This document shows positions 47,282 through 58,525 of a stretch of 64,000 bases of DNA, piece by piece. Source of the DNA: Cycas panzhihuaensis (Eukaryota > Cycadophyta). Numbering within the stretch: the stretch's first letter is position 1; every line of letters begins with the position of its first letter. The position numbers were made by a program, and so were the translations under genes. The notes beneath the pieces are model-generated. The model saw nothing but the letters and a program-made list of their open reading frames with translations, was not told the origin of the DNA and searched no databases. The stretch lies in NCBI GenBank assembly GCA_023213395.1, contig CM041465.1:67401741-67465740 (forward strand). Direction: 5' to 3'.

Positions 47282-47457
47282 GGCCCTAATTAATTTAGGG
47301 ACCAAGAAGAGTTTGGATATTACTAAGGTTATCCAAGGGGGAGTTGATGGCAAGTGGAATCACACCTCTGGCCCTAATTAATTTAGGGACCAAGAAGAGT
47401 TTGGATATTACTAAGGTTATCCAAGGGGGAGTTGATGGCAAGTGGAATCACACCTCT
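47282..47457. repeat. Perfect tandem duplication, 2 x 88 bp
   Basis: GGCCCTAATTAATTTAGGGA ... AATCACACCTCT at 47282-47369 is repeated without any difference I can see at 47370-47457. The unit lies upstream of RT in the minus-strand pol, in a frame reading RGVIPLAINSPLDNLSNI. Since 88 is not a multiple of three, the duplication shifts the reading frame. Perfect identity in a region full of old mutations means the event is recent, or an assembly artefact. Confidence 0.95.
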
Positions 47458-48380
47458 AGGGGTCACCAGATTTGAAGAGATCAGGCCAATGCAATTAATA
47501 ATCTCATGGTTAAAGGATCTATAGGGGTGAGGCAAATGATCACCCACAAAGGGTTTTAGTACATCAGAACATAAGTTCGAGGACCTGTAAATGGCACACA
47601 AACTTCCCCTAGGGTAAGCACCTTCTCAATTCGAGATGGGCAAGAGAGGGACTTCCTCGGTACCAAGTAGCCTCAAAAGAGACCCTCCTATCCTAGGTGG
47701 CCAAGGAAGGAGGATATAGGTGGGATACACCCTTCTCACATAGAGGGAACAAGTGAAGTAGGTCCTAACTGAAAGAAGAAATACTTACACACAAGCAGCG
47801 GGTGACTGGCAATGTGGATGATGAAGGGGGAGTTGGGCTAAAGGACCAACCTCTAACTGGAGGCAAGGCAAAGTGAGGCCTTACCAGAATAGGGAAGAAG
47901 ACCTTGGGGGAAGTGCCCCTAAGGTGCCTACACCTAAAATAGATAGCTAGATGTAGGGGATGAAGCAATGTATTTTTGTTTCCTTATTTTGGTTATATAG
48001 CAAAGAGATGTAGGGGTATGATTTATCCTTATTTACATTTCGTGCCCAAGTGAAAAAAAAAAAAAACAAACAAATAAAACAACAACTCTCTCTCTTTTCT
48101 TAAGTACTAACCTCCCTCTCCTTATATTTTATAGGCATTAAAGAAATCAGGCAAGCAAGAAGCAAAGGAAAATAGTGCAAGCACTAATGCAAGTCAACCT
48201 AATAGCATGCAGGAGAAGATATGATGTAGGTAGAAGGACTCATAACCTATCACACTCGAATCCTAGCAGAAGCAATAGTTTGAGTGAAGGGAGAAGGGGT
48301 AAGGATGCGATTAGTCAAAAACAAAGCTTATTTATGCAAAACAATTACCTTTCCCCTATATAGCCAAGGAAGTCCTTAAA
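47458..48380. other. G+C-richer segment ending in A-tract, unassigned
   Basis: From 47460 to about 47960 G+C content is clearly higher than around it. The minus-strand frames 47383-47601 and 47765-47968 (Pro-rich, Ser-rich) have no recognisable domain. A run of 14 A residues (48053-48066) then CAAACAAATAAAACAAC follows, like a poly(A)-type end. It may be the protease-linker part of the gypsy pol, or a separate retro-inserted sequence. From 48175 to 48363 a 62-codon frame is probably chance. Confidence 0.35.
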
Positions 48381-48415
48381 CCTATAATTTTAAGTGTACG
48401 TAAGATCAATTTTCT

Positions 48416-49440
48416 ATGCCTTTTACTGGAAATATTATAAATTATTTGACCAAAGTAAAAGCCATTAGAAACCAATTGATTGTCCTTGGTGATCCATCTT
48501 CTGACCATGATTTAATCTCAAGCATTGTAAACATTCTACCCATAGAATACAACTCCTTTATATCTAAGTTATATGATAATTATTCCAAAATTAACTTTAT
48601 AACCTTTATGGGGCTCTTGCTTTGATAGGAGAATATACTCAACTAACTAGAGGTAACATCAATATCTTACTCAACTCTTAGCTTTATAGCCCAAAACTCA
48701 GAAAAGGACAAGATTGTTAATAGAGAAGCCCACCAACATAGTCATTAATAAGACCTAACTCAACACTTAGACTCTCTCTCTATATTAGAGTTACATTAGC
48801 AACCAACTCAGTAATAACTTGTTGATATCTCCTCCTCCTCTTGTCTAATTCAGTAGTCTCAATAATTGCAATACCAACCATAGGGACCATCTCAAAAGAA
48901 TCAACAGGGTACACTAAATGTCACCTGCCTCTACTGTGGTAAACCAAACATATAGTTGTTGAATATTGGAGATGATAGACTGATCTATAGCTCTTATAGA
49001 ACCAAGGGAGCCAAGCATATGGGCTATTTTATTAATAACCACCCCCCATTTATTAACAAGGAGGACCCTCATACCATCAAGGAGGTCCTAGTTATAATCA
49101 ATAAATAAAAGGGGTTTCTTATCAATAAGGAGGAGCATGCCCTCCTTAAGGAGCCTCTTTTCCATAATAAGGAGGCCCTTATTATCAATAAGATGTTCCT
49201 GTTCAACAACAAGAATGCCTTTTTTACCTACAAGGAGGGCCATCACACTAATCTTAAGGCTAATTCTATTTGCAAAATTAGAATCTAAGACCTATATTAA
49301 GATAAAGACCTTAAAATAAACAACAATTCTCAAACATAAATTAATGGAACTAATAGCGTAATCAACAATAAGATGGTGACATAGGATGTGGTCATAATTC
49401 CTCCTCCCATAACCTATTCCTTAGAGCACTTTCATCACAA
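48416..49440 (+). pseudogene. Copia A copy 3 gag with Lys-rich repeat
   Basis: The open piece 48416-48625 (LTKVKAIRNQLIVLGDP, then DLISSIVNILPIEYNSFISK) is the UBN2-type capsid region of copia gag. A zinc knuckle remnant near 48922 reads TCLYCGKPNI then a stop, so CX2C survives but the His and last Cys are lost. Between knuckle and protease (about 49050-49250) one frame reads a degenerate 7- to 8-residue repeat centred on NKE (see the separate entry). The gag forms particles that package the RNA; here stops prevent it. Confidence 0.82.
49050..49248 (+). repeat. Degenerate NKE-type peptide repeat in gag linker
   Basis: Read in the gag frame the segment gives successive short units: INKEDPHT, IKEVLVI, INK(stop)KGFL, INKEEHAL, LKEPLFH, NKEALII, NKMFLFN, NKNAFFT, YKEGHHT. 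Lys recurs every 7 or 8 residues in about nine units. In DNA it appears as AAYAAGGAGGNCCYT units of 21-24 bases. It lies just before the protease. One stop interrupts it. Confidence 0.6.
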
Positions 49441-50810
49441 CTTAATGAGACTACATGGCTCCTTAATTCTGGTGCAATAAGACACATGATAGGTTCTAAA
49501 AATATGTTGGAAGAGACCCAACCAATCAACACCCAAATGGTCACATTTAGGGATAGCTTGACTTACAATGTGACCAAAATTAGTCAGCCACTAATAATAT
49601 TGAAGGACTTCAATATTAGATACCACAATAGCAATTTGTTCCTTGTACTTGGTATGAAGATGAACCTGCTTTCCATCAACCACATGGATAAATAGAACTT
49701 AGATGTCCTCTTTATCTAGGGTATTTACAAAATTATAGACCATGCTATAGGTAGCCTTATATCCATAGGATATGAAGATGGTGGCTTATATAGGCTAGAT
49801 AGTATCCCCCTTGCCACTACTCCACAACATGAATCTTGTTCAATGGCCAACACAACTTAATTTGATAAGGGGAAGGATGTAATTAATGAAGAGTTCCCTT
49901 ACATACAAGAACTAGAAGAATGTTATCATTCAAAGGATGATGTGATTACAAATAGCTCCAAATACCAAATATGGCATCAATGCTTAAGTCATTTGAATAT
50001 GTAAAGCGTAAATATCATGTCTAGGATAAAAATGATATATAACATACCTAAAATTAAGAGATACTACAATATATGTGAGGCCTGCCTAAAGGGAAAGCAG
50101 GAAGGAGAAAAATTCCTTTCTAAGAATGCATGGAGAGCTTGACAACTATTAGAGTTAGTCCACTTTGACATTTATAGCCCTATGTCCATCTAATCTCTCA
50201 ATGGTAGTTAATATTTCATCACCTTCATAGATGACTTCTCATGGAAAGTATGGGTCTATTTTTTAGAAATAAATATTAAGCCCTAGACAGATTCAAAGAG
50301 TTCAAAGTTGCTACTAAAAATAAAAGTGGAATAAAAATCAAGAACCTTAAATTTGATAATGGTGGTAAGTATATTTTAAAGTAGTTCAATAACTTTTACA
50401 AAGAACATGGCATTCAGTATCAATTTTCTACTCCTCACATATCTTAGTAGAATGGTGTAGTTGAAAGGATGAACCGGACTTTAATCAATAAAGGAAAAGT
50501 CATGCTTAGTCTTGCTAACCTTACCACTAGATTTTGGGATGATGCCATTACCATAACTACTAACCTAATCAACATAATTCCCATAGTTGTAGTTAGAAAT
50601 ATTACTCCCAAAGAAGCTTGGTTAGGCTAGAAACCATATGTAGCTCACTTGAGAATCTTTAGATTCATGGCATACAAATATATCCTAAAGGATAGTAGAA
50701 AGAAGCTTAATGACAAGAGCCTTATATAAATCTTTGTTGGATATGTACCTAGTTACAAAGCCTATAAAGTCTTTGACATAGTCAGTAACATAATCAAGTT
50801 TACATGACAC
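49441..50810 (+). pseudogene. Copia A copy 3 protease and integrase
   Basis: The protease site reads WLLNSGAIRHMIGS, so catalytic Asp of DSG is Asn. SNLFLVLGMKMNLLSINHMD follows, the typical copia segment before the pre-integrase motif WHQCLSHLN (about 49974). The zinc CXXC is intact in CEACLKGKQ. The core has HFDIYSPMS (Asp), FDNGGKYI (Asp) and NGVVERMNRTLI (Glu), so all three catalytic residues remain. Several stops (mostly TAG at likely CAG or TGG codons) break the frame. The C-terminal part includes NDKSLI and FVGYVPSYKAYKVFD. Confidence 0.88.
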
Positions 50811-52000
50811 TTGATGTAATCTTTATTGAAGAGCCACAGGAACTGACATCTCCTCAACCCCAAATTATAGTAGTAGATGAATTTGGTACATCATAAGTCA
50901 CCCTTGGATAAATTTTAGAGCCACCTATACTAGATTCCTCCTATACTCCTAGTCCATCATCAATTCTAGTAGCTTCTTTATCATCCATTCAAGTAAGCAT
51001 AAACTTATGTTCTATTTCAATTGATGACCTTTAAGTGGAAGCCACTAGCTTTCAGCCACTACCTAAGTGGGTACAATAGCTTTTATAGGATGCTCCTCCT
51101 CCTCCCATATCTACAAAAAGGCCTTCTAAGATGAGACACTCCACAAACTTTACTCATATGCCATATGTTCTTGAAACACCTGAGCCTTCCACATTTAAGG
51201 AGATAGTCTAAGACCAAATAAGGAAAGTAACTATAGATGAAGAGATGAATTCTATCTTAAAAAATGACACTTGGGAGCTAACTAAATTGCCACTTAGAAA
51301 GAAAATAATTGATTATAGATGGTTATACAAGACAAAGTTCTATACAAATAGTATCATAGACTGTCATAAACCTTGACTTATTGCAAGAGGTTTTAAACAT
51401 CAGGAATGAATTGACTATGATGAGACCTTTGTATCAGTAGTGTACATAACCATATTTTGTTTAGTTATGTCCTTAGCAGCCCAATTTGGATGGCCTATTT
51501 ACTAAATAGATGTGAAGAGTGCTTTCCTTAATGGATAGCTCAAAGAAGAGGTTTTCTTGAAACAACCCCCCGACTATGTTGTTCTAGGATAAGATCACTT
51601 TGTTTGCAGACTTAAGAAAGCCCTTTATAGAATCAAGCAAGTACCACATGCCTAGTATGCAAAGATAGGTAGCTTTCTCACATAACATAGATTTAATAAT
51701 TCACCTTATGGTCTCGATCTCTATATTTAGGTTAGAGACAATTTGATCAACGTCATTATACTTTATGTGGATAACCACATTATCATTGGCAATGATACAT
51801 ATAAAATTTTTCAGCTTCAATTAAAGTTAAAGAGGAATTTTAAGATGACTAACCTTGGCCTGCTCCACTACTTCCTTGAAATTAAAGTTTGGTAAGAACC
51901 AGGACACATCCTCCTAACGCAAACTAAGTATGCTAAAGAACTCTTAGAAAGATTCAGGATGATAAATTATAAGCCTACACTAATTCTCATGGAGATATGA
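50811..52000 (+). pseudogene. Copia A copy 3 reverse transcriptase
   Basis: After a Pro- and Ser-rich linker, RT begins near 51190 with VTIDEEMNSILKNDTWELTK. Then come DYRWLYKTKF, LIARGFKHQE, DYDETFVSVVYI, IDVKSAFLNG and EEVFLKQPPDYV, all standard copia RT. The active site reads ILYVDNHIIIGND: the second Asp of YVDD is Asn, which should abolish polymerase activity. TNLGLLHYFLEIKV follows. Multiple stops are present. Confidence 0.9.
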
Positions 52001-52706
52001 ACCAAGGAAAACCTTTTAATCCCACCTTTTATTGGCAGTTAGTTAGGAGTCTTATCTATCTCACTTACACTCGTCTGGACATCTCATATGTAGTAGGGAT
52101 CTACTCTAGGTATATGTCATAATCCAAAGCATCTCATTGGAAAGTAGCCAATAAGATTCATAAATATATCTGTGGCACTCATTAGTTTTGCCTTGAGTAT
52201 AACAAGACTAAATCACTTATTCTAAAGGGACATACAAATACTGACTGGGCTACTTGCCAGGAGAAATGCCACTCAACACTAAGCTACTATTTTGACTTGG
52301 ACTCAGCTATAATCTCTTAGTGTTTTCAAAATTAACCCAATGTTTCTCTCTCATCAACTAAAGATTAATATAATGTAGTCATCCATGCTACTATAGAGTT
52401 GATTTGGCTTAGAAGGATTCTTGCTATGCTTAGACTTCAGTAAACTTTACCAACCATCCTATATTATGACAACTAGAGTGTGTTGAAGATGACAAAGAAT
52501 CATATATTCCATACTAGAACTAAGCACATTGAGTTCCACCATTACTTCATCTATGAGCATGTCCAGAATAGAGAAGTTATCACGTTTACCATCCTACTGA
52601 AGACTAAGTTGTAGATATGTTTACTAAAGCACTTAATAGACCAAAGTTTGAATGGTTTAGATTTGACCTTGACATCCAAAGAAATGAAGTTGCTATTAAG
52701 GAAGGG
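52001..52706 (+). pseudogene. Copia A copy 3 RNase H and polypurine tract
   Basis: RNase H starts near 52040 (GSLIYLTYTRLDISYVVG). It continues with SKASHWKVANKIHKYICGTH, NTDWATCQEKCHSTLSYYF and LRRILAMLRLQ. The C-terminal TRTKHIEFHHYFIYEHVQN is typical. The catalytic Asp of DADWA-type sequence is kept as TDWA. A frameshift occurs near 52570. The PPT TAAGGAAGGG (52697-52706) abuts the LTR. Confidence 0.87.
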
Positions 52707-53091
52707 TATTAAAATAACTAATATCATCTCATTTCTTCTTAGCTATATATCTTATTGTATATATTATACTAAAGGACCATTTGATATAATTTAATTAGTT
52801 TGTATAGTGAGGTTAGATCCATCTCTTGTGCCTTTAAGTCAACTTATCAAAATGCATTATTATCTTAGCAAATGGCTATAAATATTATCATATATATTTG
52901 TAAAATATATGGTTCTATAATTAATGTGGAAGCTCTACTCAATAGAGAGCCTATAATGTGATGAATTCACATGTAATCTTACTTGCTCATTGTGTTAAGT
53001 TTATTTGTGTATTGTGTTAATTATTTATTATTGTATTGCTCATTATACTTGAATCAAGGTACACACATAAAGATTATGATATTTTAATATA
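52707..53091 (+). repeat. Copia A copy 3 3' LTR
   Basis: 385 bp, starting TATTAAAATAACTAATATC (TG to TA). It is colinear with the reverse complement of 62116-62492: CATTTCTTCTTA near the start, ATGGCTATAAATATT with its TATA-like box in the middle, GAGAGCCTATAATGTGATGA and ACTTGAATCAAGG near the end. Confidence 0.87.
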
Positions 53092-53094
53092 GTT

Positions 53095-54150
53095 GTCTAA
53101 ATATAAAGATAAAAAAGAGAAAGATAAAGTGAAAGTTAAAATAAAATAAATGTAAAGTGATAAAGATGAAAGTGTAGAACCCAACTCAACTAAGAAATAA
53201 ATTATTTTTTCCAATCCCTCATCAAAGTGTGTTAATAGTTAAACTTGCCCACCTCCTAAGGGTGGAGAGACTAAGAGGACCAGTAATATGGTGGAGACTA
53301 TGAAGAGTTTAGGTCCTTCCAAATCATTTGATGATTTGATGACCAAAAATCTTGACTCATTACCACTTATATCCCCTCATCCCATCAGGTTTTAATTTAT
53401 TCCTTCTAGTCTAAAGGATGGATCATTTTCCTTGGTTAATGAGTTAAAGACTACTCCCACTAGTATATCTATTATGGACTTTTCTTTGATGCATTAAGAG
53501 TCCCTATTCATATTGTAACATCTAATTCTACCCTTTATTTTGATGTAGCCACTTTGTTTCGCTAGATTAACCATGTTTCTAATGATATTCCTCTATTTTA
53601 TATTGAGATTATCAACGATAATATAAATATTATGCATGTCATTATTGATGAAGGATCATTCGTTAGTGTTATTCCTCTTCATCTTGATGAAGACTTAGAG
53701 ATCTTAGTTTTGTATCCTTGTCAATGGATTTGCCAAGGTTATGATGAAAACTAAAAGGTTCCCCTTAGCTAAGTCATTCTTTCTCTTACTTTGGAGGGTA
53801 GAATAATCTTCACTAAACTTACCATTATTGACCTTGATTTAGAGTATAATGTCCTTTTAGGTAGACCTTGGATTACCCAAATTGCTACTATTTATTCTTC
53901 TCTTTTTGGTGAACTTTGGTTCATCCATAAAGGTGAATTGAAAATTGTTAAGCACAAACCTAGATCAATCAATCAATTAGTTCCTCTCATTGGAATTATT
54001 ATTAAACCTACTGAATCCTCTAATTCATTAAAATACTTCTTTTAATCTTTAAGGTTAGGGTAATACTTCACAATTCAAACTCCTCCTTCCTAGGGAGAAG
54101 TAAAAGATGTGGATATAGTTGAAATCATTCCTTTAAAACCAAGTTCTTTA
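53095..54150 (+). pseudogene. Gypsy gag-protease fragment (same family as the giant element)
   Basis: It begins in a Lys-rich gag linker (KYKDKKEKDKVKVKIK). It continues through TCPPPKGGETKRTSNMVE and GPSKSFDDLMTKN, matching the giant element's minus-strand frame at 30960-31163. Protease follows: IIDEGSFVSVIPLHL is the active-site region (Asp-Glu-Gly where Asp-Asp/Glu-Gly is usual in Tat-like elements). The 84-codon open piece 53791-54045 has DLEYNVLLGRPWITQIATIY, the flap-distal LLGRPW motif, and GELKIVKH. It ends near 54150 in the pre-RT linker. Three or more stops interrupt it. Confidence 0.78.
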
Positions 54151-54194
54151 TCTTTTTCAAACAATTAATCTAGATTTTCTACTTCCAAGTAAGT

Positions 54195-54473
54195 TTTACT
54201 TTTTACAAGTCTTATGTTTCTTAAAATATGGTTATCAAATCTTCATTGTATTGATCAATATTTCAAGAGGATATATACATATTTATAGTTGGTTTTATTA
54301 TCAACTGAAAGGGCAACCACCTCATTAACTAATTAGGTGTTATGTACTTAATGACATCACTAAGCATCCTCATTGAACTTTAGATAATATCTTTATAGAC
54401 CATTACACAATACTTGCGACTATCACATTAATAACCCTAAGATACATCTTACATTAAACATTATATTCTAACA
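54195..54473 (-). repeat. LTR remnant related to F1/F2 families
   Basis: The sequence ends TTACATTAAACATTATATTC then TAACA, followed by CCTACTATTAATGTTTAATG, paralleling the F2 LTR end and PPT (ACATTATGTTTTAACA, CCCCCATAATGTTTAATG). GGCAACCACCTC and ATGTACTTAATGACATC segments recall internal F2 features. Its left edge is uncertain and no partner LTR was found. Confidence 0.45.
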
Positions 54474-55182
54474 CCTACTATTAATGTTTAATGTCAATAC
54501 CATAAGAAGATTAACTACTAAGAATATTATGACACCTACTTTTAAGGACTAACTATAAAGTTGACACAAACTGGATATAAGACTTGACTTGAAGTATTGT
54601 TTAAATTTCTAATACCCAAGTCTGGAAACGTTTCTGAAGAAGATGTCATAAGCCTAATCTTAAACTAAAATATAGTAGAACCTATATGTTGTGCATGTTC
54701 TGTCATCTCCTACTTCCTGCTTGATGACTTCCCTTATGTCTATCTGTCTTTAATGAATGTGTGATTCCTTTCCAAGATCTAAAGTATTAAAATATGATTT
54801 GAACTTTAAGATTCTCAGGAGAAGACAAAGATTCTCCTTAACATTTTCCAAAACATCAAGTACGATCAATTTCTTAAAGCAACAAACACTTTCATGAAAA
54901 GGAAAAAGAGATAATGGCTTCTTCCTTAGCTTCATAGGTATAGAAATTTGTCTTAGATTAATAAATTATTTTGTTTTCACCTCATCATCCATGAAATCTA
55001 TTAATGAGCCAAATATGATGAGAACTTCTATTGAGATCACATGTATATACATCCCAAATATATTTATAAGAAGATGGTATATTACCATAACATGATTGCA
55101 TTTCATGACTAGGTATCCTTCTAGAAGTATAAAATAGTTTAGATATGTAAGATTTTAACTAAATCCAATTTTAGTCAAGGTA
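54474..55182. other. Intervening A+T-rich DNA, no gene supported
   Basis: Sequence between the LTR remnant and the chromovirus. The 61-codon minus-strand frame at 54750-54935 has no recognised motif. It probably belongs to the interior of the element whose LTR lies at 54195-54473. Confidence 0.4.
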
Positions 55183-55187
55183 TCCTT

Positions 55188-55595
55188 TGTAGCAACCTTA
55201 TAGAATTCTTCTAACAAAAGATCCCGCAAATTACTGACGATAAAGAATCCCTCTTCGAGGCGAGGTTCCCTCCACAAAGCTCCTCAAAAGGGCCAAAAAT
55301 ACTACAGTCCAAGACTTCTTCTTCCATGATGAAATGAGGCTGCAAATCCTCCTTAAATAGGTGGCCAACGGATAGCAGTAGAAGTCGGCCAGAAAAGATG
55401 ATATTATTCTTAACACTACACAAATAGAAGTCAGCCAAGACTTCTCCAAAAACTGGCAGGCTAACTTTAAATGGTCATAACTTTTGATACAGATGTCAGA
55501 ATTAACTTTCGTCTAGATCGTTGGAATCATCGTTCAGAGACCTTTGATTTGAATGGTCATAAGCTATATTTATGACTATATTTAGGAATGCTACA
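55188..55595 (-). repeat. Chromovirus 3' LTR
   Basis: 408 bp. Includes GATAAAGAATCCCTCTTCGA and the segment TTTAAATGGTCATAACTTTT. Open frames at 55211-55438 and 55231-55449 lie wholly in the LTR and recur in the other LTR; they are not genes. Confidence 0.95.
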
Positions 55596-55609
55596 AGTCT
55601 TCCCCTCTC

Positions 55610-56430
55610 AAAACATGCTTTGCCCTCAAAGCATCAGTAATTTTTTGTACTGTTGTATCCATTCTTCAGATTCCCATGTGGCTTCACTATTGTCCATTGT
55701 TTTCCTTTTGATAAGGTATTCTGCGATTTCACGAGAACACAACCTTTTGGTACGTTTCTGAAGGATACCTTCTGGTTCAACTGATAGTCCTTCTTCCTCA
55801 TCTAATATTGGAACTTCTGTCTAGATTGGTACCCTTTCTCCTAACTTCCTCTTAAGGCAAGAAACGTGGAATGTATTGTGTATTTGACAATCTGGAGGAA
55901 GCTCTAATTTGTAGGCTACATCTCCAATTTTAGCCAAGATTTTATAGGGTCCAAAAAATTTTGGTTGAAGTTTATTTCTCCCTGTTTGTTTTAGGTTATT
56001 CTGCTTGTAGGGTTGTAATCGCAGAAAAACCCAGTCTCCTACCTCGAATGAACACTCCGTTCTTTGAAGATCAGCTTGTTACTTCATTCGATTGCGAGTT
56101 AAGTTCAAGTTATCTTTTAAGGTATCTAGTATCTGCCTTGATTGTTGATGATACTCTTCAATTGATTATACTTTGGATGCCTGGGTCCAATTAAGAATGG
56201 ATGGCGGTTCAAATCCATATAATGCTTGAAAAGGGGACATCTTGGCAGAAGTGTGGTAAGTTGTATTGTACCACCATTCTGCTAAATGAAGCCATTTGTG
56301 CCATTGGAGTGGGCTTTGAGTGGTGAAATTACATAGTTAACCCTCTATGCATTTATTTATGGTTTCTGTCTGACCATCTGATTGCAGATGATATGCAGAA
56401 GTCATATTAAGCTTTGTGCCTACTAATCTA
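55610..56430 (-). pseudogene. Chromovirus integrase C-terminus and chromodomain
   Basis: The minus-strand frame reads NKLQPKFFGPYKILAKIGD and VAYKLELPPDCQIHNTFHVS, the GPY/F region, at about 55830-55990. Then comes REIAEYLIKRKTMDNSEATW and ESEEWIQQY at about 55635-55740: a chromodomain with the typical ATWE segment. Chromodomains of this type can steer integration to marked chromatin. An in-frame stop follows ERVPI (about 55825), so the chromodomain would not be made from this copy. Confidence 0.85.
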
Positions 56431-57154
56431 AATAATTGTTGCTAGAAATGACTGGTGAATTTGGGATCGCGATCACTAACTATCACTTTTGGAAACCCAT
56501 GGAGATGATATATCTCCTTGATGAATAACTTTGCTATTTGAGGAGCTTTTGCTATTGCTTGAGTTCCCCTAAAATGTGTATATTTGGTTAGTCGATCCAT
56601 AACAACAAAAATAGTATCCTTACCTTCTGATTTTGGCAGCCCCGTGATGAAGTCCATAGATATCTCCTCCCATCTTTGTTTTGGAATTGGTAGAGGCTGA
56701 AGAAGACCTAGAGCTTTTATATTCTCTCCTCTCGCTTTCTTTCGCGGATCACATTCTACTACAAACTTCTGTATTTCTTCTTTCATTCCTTTCTAGAAGA
56801 AATTTTCTCGAACTTTGTGATAAGTTTTGTCTACTCCTATATGGCCTCCCACTGGTGATGCATGGGCCTCCTTTAAGATCTTTGTTTTAATTGCCACCAC
56901 ATGTGCACTAGCATCTTACCTTTTTGCAAGATTAAATTTCCTTGGAGAGAGTACTTGGTATTAAGTCCTTCCTTGATTTTTTGCAGCGCCTTTTGAGAAT
57001 GAGTGTCCTTGTCGTAACCTTTGACTAGTTCGCCCGTCCATGCTGGGCTAATTATGGTAATGGCTTTTAATGATGCTTTATCCTCTTCATGATCTTTTGC
57101 TACGGATCTTGATAATGCGTCTACTATGATGTTCCCCTTTCCTTTCTTGTACAC
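56360..57154 (-). pseudogene. Chromovirus integrase zinc-binding and catalytic core
   Basis: Zinc region: EAHASPVGGHIGVDKTYHKV then VECDPRKKARGE; the second Cys of CXXC is Arg. The core (56442-56786) contains SMDFITGLPKSEGKDTIFVV with the first Asp and VIVSDRDPKFTSHF with the second. Past a stop, AYHLQSDGQTETINK (about 56360-56400) supplies the Glu. So the catalytic triad remains in sequence although the frame is interrupted. The 56873-57154 piece (DALSRS at its start) links RNase H to integrase. Confidence 0.9.
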
Positions 57155-57787
57155 TATCGAAAAGTCAAATGCTTGTAATCTGCTAACCCACTTTTATTGT
57201 TCATCTGTTAAGGATTTTTTATTCAAGAAATATTTCAGACTGTCGTGATCAGTCTTGACGATAAATTTATTTCCTAGCAAATATTGTCACCACTGTTGGA
57301 TGGCATGCATAATCGCTAGTATTTCTTTGTCGTATATTGGTTTGAGGTGCTCACGGCTATTGAGCTTACGACTTTCATATGCTAATGGTCGATCTTCTTG
57401 TAGTAAAACTACTCCCAACCCAAAACCGGAGGCGTCACATTCAATAGTGAAGGATTTTGAGAATTATGATAGTGTAAGGATTGGGGCCATAGTCATAGCT
57501 GTATTTAGTTGTTAGAATGCCACTTCCGCTAATTGATCCCATTTAAATGCCTCTTTTCTTGTCAAATATGTTAGAGGCGCAGCTATATGAGCATAACCCT
57601 TGATAAATTTACGTGCAATCAAGTGCTCTAAGAATCCTCGAACTCCCATAACATTCTTAGGTGTGGGCCAATTAATAATCGCCTCGATCTTCTTTGGGTC
57701 AATTTGCACTCCTTCGGAAGATATTATTTGCCCCAAATATTCTAGCTCTGTTTTCCCAAATGTACTTTTTTTTTTGTTCGCAAACAA
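57155..57787 (-). pseudogene. Chromovirus RT end and RNase H
   Basis: RT thumb and connection: KTELEYLGQIISSEGVQID, WPTPKNVMGVRGFLE and AAPLTYLTRKEAFKWDQLAE (57512-57787). RNase H follows with IECDASGFGLGVVLLQEDRP (first Asp), YDKEILAIMHAIQQW (Glu) and IVKTDHDSLKYFLNKKSL (Asp), so its catalytic residues are kept. Two stops sit at likely Gln or Trp positions. It degrades RNA in the RNA-DNA hybrid during reverse transcription. Confidence 0.9.
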
Positions 57788-58522
57788 TTGTTGGTTTTGT
57801 AATAACTGGAGGATGATCTGTATGTGTTGGAGATGCTCCTGCTAAGAATGGCTATAGATTAGAATATCATAAAAAAAAACTAGCACAAATTTTCAAATAT
57901 ATGGCTTGAGGATCTGGTTTATCATATTTTGAAATGTTGCGGGGGCATTCGTCAGCCCAAAAGAAATAACCCGAAATTCGAATAGCCCTTCGTGTGAGTG
58001 GAAAGCTATCTTATACGTGTCTTCCTCTTTGATGCGAATCTGATAGTATCCGGAGCGTAGATCAATTTTTGAGAAGAACTTTGCTACATGAAGTTCATCC
58101 AAAAGGTCATCAATACGAGGAATTGGGTATCTATTCTTGATCATTAATTTATTGAGAGCCCGATAATCTCCACACATACGATATGATCCATCTTTCTTTC
58201 GTGCAATTATAACTGGAGATGCAAAGGGACTACTACTTGGGACAATGATTCCTTGTTGGAGAAGATCTTGAGTGATGTGTTCAATCTCTTGTTTATGATG
58301 GAATGGGTGCCTATATGGCCTAATATTGATAGGGGCTGATTGAGGAACCAAATCAATCGCATGCTCATATCCACGACTAGGAGGAAGTTCGGGTGGTAGT
58401 TCCTCAAAAACCTTACTATATTGGTCAATCAGTTCTTGTACCTCCATGGGAACTTCTTCTGCTACTATCTTATAACAGGAAATCATGAACGAAGTGGGAT
58501 TTTTTCGAAGTATCTTTACCAT
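57788..58522 (-). pseudogene. Chromovirus reverse transcriptase
   Basis: The 209-codon open piece 57893-58522 is the largest frame in the window. It reads IRPYRHPFHHKQEIEHITQD, SSSPFASPVIIARKKDGSYR, CGDYRALNKLMIKNRYPIPR (Val of the usual CVDYR is Gly), IDDLLDELHVAKFFSKIDLR, SGYYQIRI and FGLTNAPATFQNMIN. A stop after LKPYI precedes the active site, which reads VFFYDILIYS: the first Asp of FFDD is Tyr. So the polymerase is dead twice over. A run of nine A residues at about 57868-57876 is near this break. Confidence 0.93.
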
Positions 58523-58525
58523 ATG

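Larger units (their letters stand above)
48381..53091 (+). mobile_element. Copia A copy 3 (plus strand), 5' truncated
   Basis: Order gag, protease, integrase, RT, RNase H, PPT, 3' LTR. The first recognisable sequence is mid-gag near 48416; the 5' LTR and PBS are missing. The 3' LTR is at 52707-53091 after TAAGGAAGGG. Immediately right, at 53095, begins gag sequence of the gypsy family, so this copia may have inserted into that element. No TSD could be established because the left end is lost. Confidence 0.85.

Noticed and set aside
47765-47968. 67-codon Pro/Ser-rich minus-strand ORF as a host gene exon
   Set aside because: No splice-linked exons, domain or start context supports it; it lies in an unassigned block next to a decayed pol.
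55211-55449. Overlapping 72- and 75-codon ORFs, repeated at 60170-60382
   Set aside because: They are duplicated only because they lie in the two chromovirus LTRs. No coding role is indicated.
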